Assembly: GCA_002839375.1 (NCBI GenBank)
Contig: PGXY01000003.1
Location: 618,796 to 682,795, forward strand
Length of the DNA stretch: 64,000 nucleotides
DNA from: Spirochaetae bacterium HGW-Spirochaetae-1
GTDB lineage: Bacteria; Spirochaetota; UBA4802; UBA5550
Direction: 5' to 3'
Below are positions 1 through 8,021 of this stretch, piece by piece. How positions within the stretch are numbered: the first letter of the stretch is position 1; every line of letters starts with the position of its first letter. A model generated the notes under the pieces. It had not been told where the DNA came from. It worked only from the letters and a program-made list of their open reading frames with translations, and did no database searches. The position numbers and the translations under genes were made by a program.

Positions 1-501
1 CATCCCCTCAAAATTAAGGCCATGGGTCGCCTTGTCATAATAGGTATATGTACCGATGGAAAACCCGGCCCGCTCAAAAATCTGTCCATGGTTGGCCCAG
101 GTGGGATCACTTATATAAACCGTGGAGGCGGGGAAAAATCTCTTCAGAAAATCACCGCCCACCTTGAGGGCCCCGGTACCACCGAGACACTGAACAGTAA
201 CGACCCGGCCGGACGATATAAGTTTTGAATTTTTCCCCAGAAGCAGTTCCTTTACCGCACTATTGAAAGCAGCCAGACCGTCAATAGGCAGGTAAGATTT
301 CGACGATTCCTGTTCATACCATCTACTTTCAGCCTCACGTACCGTCTGAAGGACCGGCACCTTTCCGGAACCGTCCTGATATACTCCCACACCCAGGTTT
401 ACCTTCCGTGGATTGGGATCGGCATTAAAAGCCTCGGTAAGTCCCAGAATGGGGTCCGGCGGTGCCTGATCAACGCGCGCAAAAAAAGAAGAATTACTCA
501 T
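1..501 (-). CDS. Aspartate/aromatic aminotransferase (class I), 3' end cut by window edge
   Basis: Reading leftward from an ATG at 501, the frame stays open to the edge of the window, giving 167 residues with no stop. The N-terminus reads MSNSSFFARVDQAPPDPILG and continues with LGVGVYQDGSGKVPVL, SYLPIDGL and QCLGGTGALKVG, the classic N-terminal blocks of the AspC/TyrB PLP-dependent aminotransferases. These enzymes move the amino group between aspartate or aromatic amino acids and 2-oxoglutarate in the cytoplasm. The catalytic lysine lies beyond the edge and cannot be seen. Full-length members are about 400 residues, so roughly 230 are missing. Family is clear; aspartate versus aromatic preference cannot be decided. 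Confidence 0.9.
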   Translation of the reverse strand, partial: MSNSSFFARVDQAPPDPILGLTEAFNADPNPRKVNLGVGVYQDGSGKVPVLQTVREAESRWYEQESSKSYLPIDGLAAFNSAVKELLLGKNSKLISSGRVVTVQCLGGTGALKVGGDFLKRFFPASTVYISDPTWANHGQIFERAGFSIGTYTYYDKATHGLNFEGM

Positions 502-615
502 AGTATTCCTGCTCCATAAATATGATTTTCTTAAACAATGAGAGAATCTCTCAACAAGGTCATGGATTGGTTGGGCCTGATTTAGAGCGCCCGGTTTTTG
601 GAAAGAACTGAAATT

Positions 616-646
616 ATGATACAAAAAGCAGGTGGATTTTTGTCAA
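616..646 (-). promoter_or_regulatory. Possible promoter of the aminotransferase gene
   Basis: On the minus strand there is a perfect TTGACA (641-646) followed 19 bases later by TATCAT (616-621). The spacing is longer than the usual 17, so this is only a candidate sigma-70 promoter about 115 bases upstream of the start codon. Confidence 0.3.
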
Positions 647-656
647 TAATTAAACA

Positions 657-3600
657 TTACTGTCGCATATCCTCGCGGTAATAATCAATGCTATATGGTA
701 CGTTTTCATCGATAATAGGCTCCGACTTGGACTGCCGGTTAATCGATCGAGCCAGGTTTACCCGGGCATACTCATTCTCAATTTCAAGCCTCTTGGCGTA
801 ATCAATGGCCTTCCAATAGCTCAGGCTGCTTCTTGAATCGTCTCCCTGCAGTTGATAAATGGCTCCCAGGTTGTTATACGCCGATGCCAGGGACTGGAAG
901 AGCCTCACATGTTCACTATTGCCAAGATCGGCCATCCTGATATTTTCCGCCTCGTATTCGGCGACACTGATAAGCTTCAGATATTCCCCTTTTGCCGCCT
1001 CATAGTTACCCAGATGGTAAAAGGAATTACCCAGGGCGTACATGAGTTCCGGTCTTCGCACGAAATCCTCATACAGGAAGAGCCACTGATCAAGGGATTT
1101 CCGGTACTGACGATTCAGATAGTAAATCCTCCCCAGATTATAATGAACCTCCGGAGAGGAATAATTCTCTGAAATGGACAATTCATATTTTTCCCTGGCC
1201 ACATTGTAATTGGCCATCTTCTCCACATCCTCTTCTATCAGTTCATCCTCAAGACTCCCATAACGGTATTTCACCTTATCAAAGAAATAATAGAAGATAT
1301 TACCCAGCAGGGCATATGTCTCTCCCAGCTGTTCCGTTTCTTTATAGAAATCATCCTGGGTAAACTCCGGCGGATTGCCGGAAGCCCGGATTGCCCTGTT
1401 CAGATACTCATAGGCCTCTACGGGCTGTTTTATCTCATAGAAGTGACGGCCCATAAGATGGAGGGCGCCGAAATAATTCGGTGTCCCCTTTACAGCCCTG
1501 TCGAGAAACAGCTTGGCCAACTTCTGGTTATTCTGCATCCGGGCAAACTTGGCTCTCATGAGCAGCAGAGGAGGATAGTCGGGATCCCTTGAATTAAGGG
1601 CGGAAAGAACCGATTCCACGGCCGGATACGTATTATCATCGACGTCACGAAGGCGGGGAGACTGGACACCATAATCCACCCGCACGTTAAAACTGTCGGA
1701 TTTGCTTTTACTCATGTAATAATAAGCCATCTTGGCCAGAAGCGGCGGCGGAAGCTTATTGAGTATTTTCAGGTCCTGCACCTCGCGGTGGGTCGATGCC
1801 ACAAGGTCATAGGCATCACGTTCTATATAAAGATTCAGTAGTCCGGAAAAACCCACCACCGATTTCCTGTCCACCTTCAGTATATCCAGATAGTACTTAC
1901 GTGCCTTCACATACTGTCCCTGATAAAAATAGGCGTTGCCGATACCCTGCATGGCCGCAACATTTTCCGGGTCGAGAAGAAGGGAGCGTTTGTAGAAATT
2001 TATTGATACATCGAGCTGCGGCCATACCCGGTTTTTCCAGGTCTCTTTCGGATAGTAGTTTTTTTCAACCTCGGACTGGATGCCGGAATAAAATTCGGCG
2101 GGTATACGGGCATAAAAATATCCCAGTTGGTTCAGGGTATCGATATTCTGCGGATCGATCTTATATGACTTGTTGAATTTATCAAAGGCCCTGTTGTATT
2201 CCTTCTTCTGCTGATAGGCCCTTCCGTATTCATTAAATCCGTAAATGTAATTCTCCGCATAATTTTCTTCCACGTACCTGGCCAGCTCTTCAGCCTTCTC
2301 GTAATCCCTGGGCTTGGCGGCATAATCACCGGCCTGGAGAATCAGGGCCACGCCTTCCTTAATCTTGGTCTTGGCCATAACGGGTTTATATATGAACTGA
2401 TAGCTGAGAATGGTCACAACAAAAGCGGCGGCTGCAGCAATACCGAACACCCTCGTGAATTTGAGAAGCCTTTTCTGCCGTTCACGTCCTTCCCTGGTAT
2501 ACTCGGGACGTGCGTGAATGACCTTCCGGCCGCTCACCTCCTCGGCAGTCGATATGGACCTCCCCAGTTTCTTTTCCAGGAACTGCTGTATGACCTTCTC
2601 GGAACGGCCTTCCAGGATCATGTCCACAAGCTTGCGTATCTGACCCGGAGGAATGAGATCATTTATAACCGTGTCCTTTATGGCGGAACGCATGCCAGGA
2701 CTGAACAGAATGATGGCCTTCTTGAGTTTTTTCAGTTCCTTCTCGGTTAGCTCCAGGGTTTCTTCACCCGTATCGGCATAACCTCTTCCCCGTTCCTCTT
2801 CCGCCTCCTCAAGCGGCTCAATGGCAAGATCCCCGGAATCATCGGCATATTGGGATTTCCGCGAACCTGATTCATCATCGATGGGTTCAATGTCAATGTC
2901 GTCCACGTCGGCAAAACTTTTCCTGTCAGGCGCGGAACTGATGATGGGCTCTTCCCCGATATCACCCGAGGTAAAATCATCTATTTCTTCCGGTACTTCC
3001 TCAAATTCCTCTATGCCGGGCATTTCGCGCGAGGATAATTCTTCTCCCCCCTCGAACCCGGCCTCCATATCACCCAGGTCGATATCGGGAATATCCGTAT
3101 CTGCGGCCTCGGCCATTTCCGGGGCCTCCTCCAGGGAAAGATCGGAGAGATCGGGGATATCCGTATCAATTTCCTTGTCAATCCTTGCTGCAGCATGCAG
3201 CTCCGGCGGCTCTTCCAGGGATGGCAGCTCATCCATATCAATATCAGAAATATCTCCGTCGGAGAATTCTTCGACAGGGGCTTCCTCTTCCCAGGCCTCC
3301 TCGGCAGGTTCGCCCACCAGATCCTGTTCGGCCAGTTCCTGGATGTCAAGGGATTCCGGTTCTTCCGCCGTAAGCGCGTTGAGTTCATCGAGAGGAGAAG
3401 ACTTTCTTTTACGGCCTGCAGGAATTTCCGCGGCCTTTTCAAATTCCGTTTCGTCAAAACTGACAGGTTCTTCTCCGGGGAAACCCTCTTCCATGGTCTC
3501 CGGTTCTTCCACCAGGTCCGTTGTTATGTCTTCAATGAAATCATCTTCATCGACACGGGGCTCCCGGACCTCCTCAATCAGGTCCGAGATATCCTCCATT

Positions 3601-4025
3601 TCGGCAGCCCCGCCGCGATCAAGGTCATCATCGGAAATTTCAGCCAGGTCCAGATCATCACCGGAAAAAACTTCTTCCACGGCGCTATCATCCTGGGAAA
3701 CCTCCGACAGGTCTTCCATGGGTATTTCAGTTATATCGAGATCATCGTCAAAACGCTCGGCCTTCGGGGCCTTTCGCCCGTCGGTGGAAAAATCATCCAG
3801 TGCAGTGGAGGGAAGATCAAGGTCATCGGGCTCGCCCATATATGAATCTTCCGATTCTTCAAAATCTGGCGACGGCAGGGGAACAACCCTCGGCGGCGAG
3901 GCAACTACTTCACCGGCCTCATGAGGGCCATAGATATAGCCTTCAATCACATCAACGATGCGGCCGATTTCATTCAGCTCGTCCGGCGTATATACCGGAG
4001 CCTGCCTTTGTTCCGATTCACCCAT
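657..4025 (-). CDS. Large acidic, single-helix TPR protein; probable periplasmic flagellar collar protein (FlcA-like)
   Basis: A 1122-residue protein in three parts. Residues 1 to about 450 are very acidic and low in complexity, with repeated DDLDL/EISDDDLD-type patches. A short basic-helical block follows (TEKELKKLKKAIILFSPGMR), then one transmembrane helix at about 522-543. The remaining ~580 residues are a chain of tetratricopeptide repeats, such as YNRAFDKFNKSYKIDPQN and VHYNLGRIYYLNRQYRKSLD. No signal peptide is seen, so the acidic half should be cytoplasmic and the TPR half periplasmic. This layout is that of spirochaetal FlcA, which builds the collar around the periplasmic flagellar motor in Borrelia. 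The name is inferred from architecture and organism; a different envelope TPR scaffold remains possible. A flagellin gene lies 7 kb away, but this gene is not in an obvious flagellar operon. Confidence 0.6.
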   Translation of the reverse strand: MGESEQRQAPVYTPDELNEIGRIVDVIEGYIYGPHEAGEVVASPPRVVPLPSPDFEESEDSYMGEPDDLDLPSTALDDFSTDGRKAPKAERFDDDLDITEIPMEDLSEVSQDDSAVEEVFSGDDLDLAEISDDDLDRGGAAEMEDISDLIEEVREPRVDEDDFIEDITTDLVEEPETMEEGFPGEEPVSFDETEFEKAAEIPAGRKRKSSPLDELNALTAEEPESLDIQELAEQDLVGEPAEEAWEEEAPVEEFSDGDISDIDMDELPSLEEPPELHAAARIDKEIDTDIPDLSDLSLEEAPEMAEAADTDIPDIDLGDMEAGFEGGEELSSREMPGIEEFEEVPEEIDDFTSGDIGEEPIISSAPDRKSFADVDDIDIEPIDDESGSRKSQYADDSGDLAIEPLEEAEEERGRGYADTGEETLELTEKELKKLKKAIILFSPGMRSAIKDTVINDLIPPGQIRKLVDMILEGRSEKVIQQFLEKKLGRSISTAEEVSGRKVIHARPEYTREGRERQKRLLKFTRVFGIAAAAAFVVTILSYQFIYKPVMAKTKIKEGVALILQAGDYAAKPRDYEKAEELARYVEENYAENYIYGFNEYGRAYQQKKEYNRAFDKFNKSYKIDPQNIDTLNQLGYFYARIPAEFYSGIQSEVEKNYYPKETWKNRVWPQLDVSINFYKRSLLLDPENVAAMQGIGNAYFYQGQYVKARKYYLDILKVDRKSVVGFSGLLNLYIERDAYDLVASTHREVQDLKILNKLPPPLLAKMAYYYMSKSKSDSFNVRVDYGVQSPRLRDVDDNTYPAVESVLSALNSRDPDYPPLLLMRAKFARMQNNQKLAKLFLDRAVKGTPNYFGALHLMGRHFYEIKQPVEAYEYLNRAIRASGNPPEFTQDDFYKETEQLGETYALLGNIFYYFFDKVKYRYGSLEDELIEEDVEKMANYNVAREKYELSISENYSSPEVHYNLGRIYYLNRQYRKSLDQWLFLYEDFVRRPELMYALGNSFYHLGNYEAAKGEYLKLISVAEYEAENIRMADLGNSEHVRLFQSLASAYNNLGAIYQLQGDDSRSSLSYWKAIDYAKRLEIENEYARVNLARSINRQSKSEPIIDENVPYSIDYYREDMRQ

Positions 4026-4516
4026 TTACCATTACCTGATATATAAATTCTGCTGCATAATCCACTTAATCTCCGAACCGATGGTCAGACCGGCCATGAA
4101 AACCCCTGCCGAATGTCTTCCCGGTAAAACAGGAGACATAATGCAGAATTGACTTTATTATCGGAAAAATCAATTAATTTTTTCCGTATTTGCTCCCAAT
4201 GATCACTTTTAACCGGTACACACAGTAAATTATCTTAAAACCAGCAATCCCTGGCGGTTTCAAATAAAAGTATATCCCATGATTAATTGCACTTAATATT
4301 TTCCCTTCAATTATCGACAAAATTACTATAAGAATGAACAAGTAAAAGAAATAAGCCATTTTGTAATACAGGATTATGCAATTCATCGATTGATTTCATG
4401 ATATAGACTTGTTCAGCCGATATTAATGAAAGATAACACAGGGCATACAGGGATTGTAGCCCCTGATACATATTATGAAAAAAACAAAGTATAACTTGTT
4501 AAATAAAAGGATGTAT
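4026..4516. other. AT-rich intergenic region
   Basis: About 490 bases between the divergent FlcA-like and glycogen-binding-fold genes. It should carry the promoters of both. A 70-codon leftward frame (4174-4386) has poor composition and no ribosome site and is not accepted as a gene. Confidence 0.5.
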
Positions 4517-5257
4517 ATGACTGCAGGAACACTTAAAAAAATCCCCTTATTATCCATAATTCTGCTCTTTTCATTCAGCCCTTACCAGAAAGAACTGAAA
4601 ACTGAATATTATTATAATCTTCAGTATCTGAAAGAATCATCATCTCCCCGTCAGATGACCATGATTGATATAGACAACCTGGGCCGGAATAAGCCCACGC
4701 TGAACAATGGCACTCTTTTCACCTATAAAAACAGGGAAGTAATGAAGGCAGCCATAGCCGGTAATTTTTCTTCATGGCAGCCCAGGGCCATGAAACGCAG
4801 CAAATTCGGCGTATGGTACTACTTTCTTCCCGGAGAGAACAACGACAGAACCATTTCCTACAAATTCATAATAAACGGGATATGGACTCCCGATCCCATG
4901 AACCAGATACGGGAAAATGACGGTTCCGGCTCCTATGTTTCCCTGGCAGATCCGGTCACTCCCTTCATGTCGAAACAGCTAACCTACCGCGCATTAGGTA
5001 AAAACACCATAGAATTCAGGATATACAAGCCGGGAGCGCGTTTTATTTCAATAGTGGGTGATTTTAACAACTGGAATCCGGAAAATGATCTTCTGACACA
5101 GCACAAAGACGGTGTCTGGCGTCTCACCAAGAGAATACCCCGGGGGACTTACCGCTATAAGTTCATTGTGGACGGCGAATGGGTTCCCGACCTCTACAAT
5201 ATAAAGTCAGCTTCCGATGATAACGGTGATATCTGTTCGATACTGACCATCGAATAA
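4517..5257 (+). CDS. Secreted protein with two tandem CBM48/AMPK-type glycogen-binding folds
   Basis: The ATG at 4517 is preceded by AAAAGG at good spacing and opens a signal-peptide-like sequence (MTAGTLKKIPLLSIILLFSF). In-frame ATGs at 4475 and 4511 are alternatives with weaker support. After the leader come two copies of the isoamylase-N/AMPK-beta glycogen-binding module: AAIAGNFSSWQP with YKFIINGIWTPDP, and ISIVGDFNNWNPEND with YKFIVDGEWVPDLYN. Such modules bind alpha-glucans or act as protein-protein folds. No catalytic domain is attached, so no reaction is assigned. Two copies alone in an exported protein suggest a glucan-binding or structural envelope role. Stand-alone CBM48 proteins of this kind are recurrent in spirochaetes and deltaproteobacteria but poorly studied. 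Confidence 0.75.
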   Translation: MTAGTLKKIPLLSIILLFSFSPYQKELKTEYYYNLQYLKESSSPRQMTMIDIDNLGRNKPTLNNGTLFTYKNREVMKAAIAGNFSSWQPRAMKRSKFGVWYYFLPGENNDRTISYKFIINGIWTPDPMNQIRENDGSGSYVSLADPVTPFMSKQLTYRALGKNTIEFRIYKPGARFISIVGDFNNWNPENDLLTQHKDGVWRLTKRIPRGTYRYKFIVDGEWVPDLYNIKSASDDNGDICSILTIE

Positions 5258-5367
5258 AGACACTGTCAGCGGTCCATAATTGTTTTTTACTGATAAATAA
5301 ACTGAAATTTTCATAAAAAATGTTGCATTTTTTCATCATCATTATATGTATGTGATATCAGTAAAAG

Positions 5368-5937
5368 ATGATGTCCATGGAAGATACGATTCAAAATAAA
5401 CTACAAATACAGCAAACCCTGAAGGAAAATATGCCTTCCCTGAAAAATATAGCCCAGTACAAAAATGATCCCTTTAAACTGATCGACGACGGATACGAGT
5501 TCCTCGACCTGGAGAACTACCAGTTGGCCTTTGAGCTCTTCAGTTTCGGCGCAGCCATTGATAATACGGATTGTGAGCTGTTAAACGGGCTGGGGATATC
5601 CCTCTGCGAACTGGGGAGGCTGGAAGAAGCGAAGATCATCCTGGAAAGGGCCATCAGGCTCTGTCCCGACGACGCCATAACCTATGCCAATCTTGCCGGT
5701 GTTTACTGGGAGATCGAAAACCACGACATGGCCATTCATTACTACCATAAATCCATCGAGTATGATCCCAATATCGAAGAGACCTATTACAACCTCATTA
5801 ACCTTTACATAGAAACGGGCGCCCTCTACATGGCCTTTATTTTCTGCCTGGATTTTCTTCAGAGGTTTCCCGGCAGCGGCGAAGCCACGGAACTTCTCTC
5901 CGATATCATTCTGAACCTGGGTATATCACTCTATTGA
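5368..5937 (+). CDS. Soluble TPR-repeat protein, function unknown
   Basis: A 189-residue protein with no signal peptide or membrane segment. From about residue 45 it consists of four to five tetratricopeptide repeats, for example LLNGLGISLCELGRLEEAK, ITYANLAGVYWEIENHD and TYYNLINLYIETGALYMA. TPRs are protein-binding scaffolds, and the partner cannot be predicted. The start is uncertain among ATG codons at 5368, 5371 and 5377. It converges with the lipoprotein gene, with one base between the stop codons. Confidence 0.75.
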   Translation: MMSMEDTIQNKLQIQQTLKENMPSLKNIAQYKNDPFKLIDDGYEFLDLENYQLAFELFSFGAAIDNTDCELLNGLGISLCELGRLEEAKIILERAIRLCPDDAITYANLAGVYWEIENHDMAIHYYHKSIEYDPNIEETYYNLINLYIETGALYMAFIFCLDFLQRFPGSGEATELLSDIILNLGISLY

Positions 5938-5938
5938 A

Positions 5939-6433
5939 TTAGTAACCGCTGAATTTCTTCTTCACGTAATCACCGATCCCGTCATCCCTGTATTCCGACA
6001 GGAGCCTGGTCATTTCATCTTCCATATCAATACGCCATTTTCCGTCGACACGGCGCATGGTGAGCGTTATAGCGCTGCCCACGACATTATCGACGGGGTG
6101 TCCGGTGATGACGATCTCACACCGGGCCGTATCGTTTTTTACATCTTCGTGCAGACATTCCCAGGTCGTATCGGGGCCCACCAGGGCCATGCGGGCCGTC
6201 ACGGCCTGCTCGGACATATTCCGCTGATCCATGGTCTTGCCGATGACCCTCACCGTTCCGTCCGTATAACAGGAAAGAATATCCTTCATGCTTTTAGCGG
6301 ACTGCATCCTCTGGAGAACCGAGAGAGGACTGGCGTCACCATAGGTCTTCTCCCGGGAGCATGACCAGGAAAACACGAGACAAAAGGAAAGAAAGATAAT
6401 GACGGCCTTATTTTCTTTTTCAGATATCATCAC
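5939..6433 (-). CDS. Small lipoprotein, NTF2/DUF4878-like, function unknown
   Basis: 164 residues with a clear lipoprotein leader (VIIFLSFCLVFSWSC; lipobox cysteine near residue 25), so it should be an envelope lipoprotein. The mature part (SPLSVLQRMQSAKSMKDILSC, MRRVDGKWRIDMEDEMTRLL) resembles the small cone-shaped NTF2-like/DUF4878 proteins, whose C-terminus carries a DGKWKI-type strand. Function unknown. It lies 25 bases downstream of the phosphofructokinase gene on the same strand and may share its transcript. Confidence 0.6.
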   Translation of the reverse strand: MMISEKENKAVIIFLSFCLVFSWSCSREKTYGDASPLSVLQRMQSAKSMKDILSCYTDGTVRVIGKTMDQRNMSEQAVTARMALVGPDTTWECLHEDVKNDTARCEIVITGHPVDNVVGSAITLTMRRVDGKWRIDMEDEMTRLLSEYRDDGIGDYVKKKFSGY

Positions 6434-6458
6434 AGAACCTTAACCATACACAAGCACA

Positions 6459-7655
6459 TCAGTCGAATATTTTACAGAAGGATAGATTTTCCTTCAGCGA
6501 AAAAAGGTCGCTCCCCTGGGGAACATCCCGCAGGCGGGTGAGCATGGTTTCCGGATCTATAAGTTCTGAAAATGACACGGCCTTCAGATCGAAATTGTCC
6601 GAGACCGACACCATGACACCGAACTTGTTTTCGCGGCAGAATTTCGCAGCACCGTATCCCAGCATACTCCCCATGACCACGTCAAAGGCCACGGGAGAAC
6701 CGGACCGTGTCTCATATCCCACCTGCTTGGGTGTCACCTTCACGTCGAGGCCGGTTTTATCGCGGTATCTGTCCCTGACATGTTCTGCCAGGACCGAAGA
6801 TATCTTCGCCTCACGGTAGAGGACATTCCCATGTTTATCCTTCGCCGTTGGTTTCAATTCCTCGGGTAGCTTATCCACCAGGCCTTCGGAAACGGCGATA
6901 ACACCAAAGGGATTTTTATCGTTCTCCCTCGCTATAATCACATCGGTAATAATCTCCACGAACTTATCCATATCAATCGTGTCGCCCTTGACATCTTCCG
7001 CAGATAACATAAGTATGCACTCCGAGGAAATGCCTGCGGCATAGGTGATCCATCCCGCCTTCCTTCCCATGAGTTCAACGATGAAAAAGCTGTCCGTTGC
7101 CTGGGCATCGGCCTTAAGATTGAGCAGTATTTTCTGGGCCGTGTCCACGGCAGTCCAGTAACCGAAGGTCCAGGGAATTCCATAGTAGTCATTATCAATC
7201 GTTTTGGGAATATGGATGACGGGAAGTCCCATGAGCCAGAGAAAATTAGCGGTCTTCAGGGTATCATCACCGCCGATTGAGATGAGGGCGCCTATTTCAA
7301 GATAATCCAGCGCGTCGATAATATTTCTGAGACGGGCGTTCTTTACCGGGTCATTCAGGTCTTCCATGGTTTTAATATCCTTTCCCGGGTTTGCCCTGGA
7401 CGTCCGCAGAAAAATACCGGTACGGTTCCTGATCTTCGTTATATCCTCTGTTATATTCCCATAATGGACATCCTTCCGCAGTTTCGGATAATTCTTGTTG
7501 AAGTCCTGGATGAATTCATATCCCCGCATAATACCGATTACCGGGATATTGTCCCTGATAAATGTCTCCGCTACCGATGATATAACGGCGTTGGCGCTGG
7601 GCGCAGGTCCGCCTGAAAACAGAATGCCGACCTTTTTGTGCTTCGGTGTTGTCAT
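6459..7655 (-). CDS. pfp: Pyrophosphate-type 6-phosphofructokinase
   Basis: 398 residues of the PfkA superfamily. Phosphorylates fructose 6-phosphate at C1 in glycolysis. The phosphate-donor loop reads GGPAPSANAVISS near the N-terminus. The two diagnostic positions read GGDD (instead of the GGDG of ATP enzymes) and PKTIDND (lysine instead of glycine). Together these mark pyrophosphate specificity, and PPi enzymes run reversibly. The substrate block VELMGRKAGWITYAAGI is intact. Cytoplasmic; a small lipoprotein gene follows. PPi dependence follows from known family rules and was not tested here. Confidence 0.9.
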   Translation of the reverse strand: MTTPKHKKVGILFSGGPAPSANAVISSVAETFIRDNIPVIGIMRGYEFIQDFNKNYPKLRKDVHYGNITEDITKIRNRTGIFLRTSRANPGKDIKTMEDLNDPVKNARLRNIIDALDYLEIGALISIGGDDTLKTANFLWLMGLPVIHIPKTIDNDYYGIPWTFGYWTAVDTAQKILLNLKADAQATDSFFIVELMGRKAGWITYAAGISSECILMLSAEDVKGDTIDMDKFVEIITDVIIARENDKNPFGVIAVSEGLVDKLPEELKPTAKDKHGNVLYREAKISSVLAEHVRDRYRDKTGLDVKVTPKQVGYETRSGSPVAFDVVMGSMLGYGAAKFCRENKFGVMVSVSDNFDLKAVSFSELIDPETMLTRLRDVPQGSDLFSLKENLSFCKIFD

Positions 7656-8021
7656 AGCAATCCTTCATCTCCTTTTATTATAGTTACTATTCGCTTTTAC
7701 ACCGGAAAGGTGTCAGCATACCCGGGAACGGAAAAAGCCCGGTATACCTCATTAGATACGCCTTGTAAAGCAAATTTCCTTTGAAAATATATCTATACTT
7801 TAAAGCAGAATTACATTCAGGTTAATAAATAAAAAATAATTACACCATGGCATCTTTACCGGGCGAACAATTCACGCCCCTTTCATTAATAACACCGGCA
7901 AAGAAGAAATTCAAATAAAAAAATGGCTCAGTCATAACCATGTCATGACTGAGCCATCACTCATACAGTTATGGTAAGTTTGTCAATGCTTTTTTACTGC
8001 AGAAGAACAACCATACTATCT
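7656..8021. other. Intergenic region between PBP1A 3' end and pfp start
   Basis: 366 bases, AT-rich. It holds the terminator of the PBP1A gene (7910-7957) and presumably the promoter of pfp on the minus strand. No gene is seen. Confidence 0.5.
7910..7957 (-). terminator. Intrinsic terminator of the PBP1A gene
   Basis: ATGGCTCAGTCAT at 7923-7935 pairs perfectly with ATGACTGAGCCAT at 7945-7957: 13 bp stem, 9-base loop. Read on the minus strand the stem is followed by a run of seven T. It lies about 65 bases beyond the stop codon of the PBP1A gene. Confidence 0.9.

Noticed and set aside
2821..3924. Rightward open frame of 367 codons opposite the FlcA-like gene
   Set aside because: It is extremely rich in serine and arises as the complement of the acidic low-complexity coding region. 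No ribosome site and no domain.
4174..4386. Leftward 70-codon hydrophobic frame
   Set aside because: AT-rich intergenic DNA gives Ile/Tyr-rich frames by chance; no ribosome site or motif.
7160..7300. PPi-phosphofructokinase as ordinary ATP-PFK
   Set aside because: GGDD and PKTIDND are the pyrophosphate-type residues; ATP enzymes have GGDG and PGTIDND.
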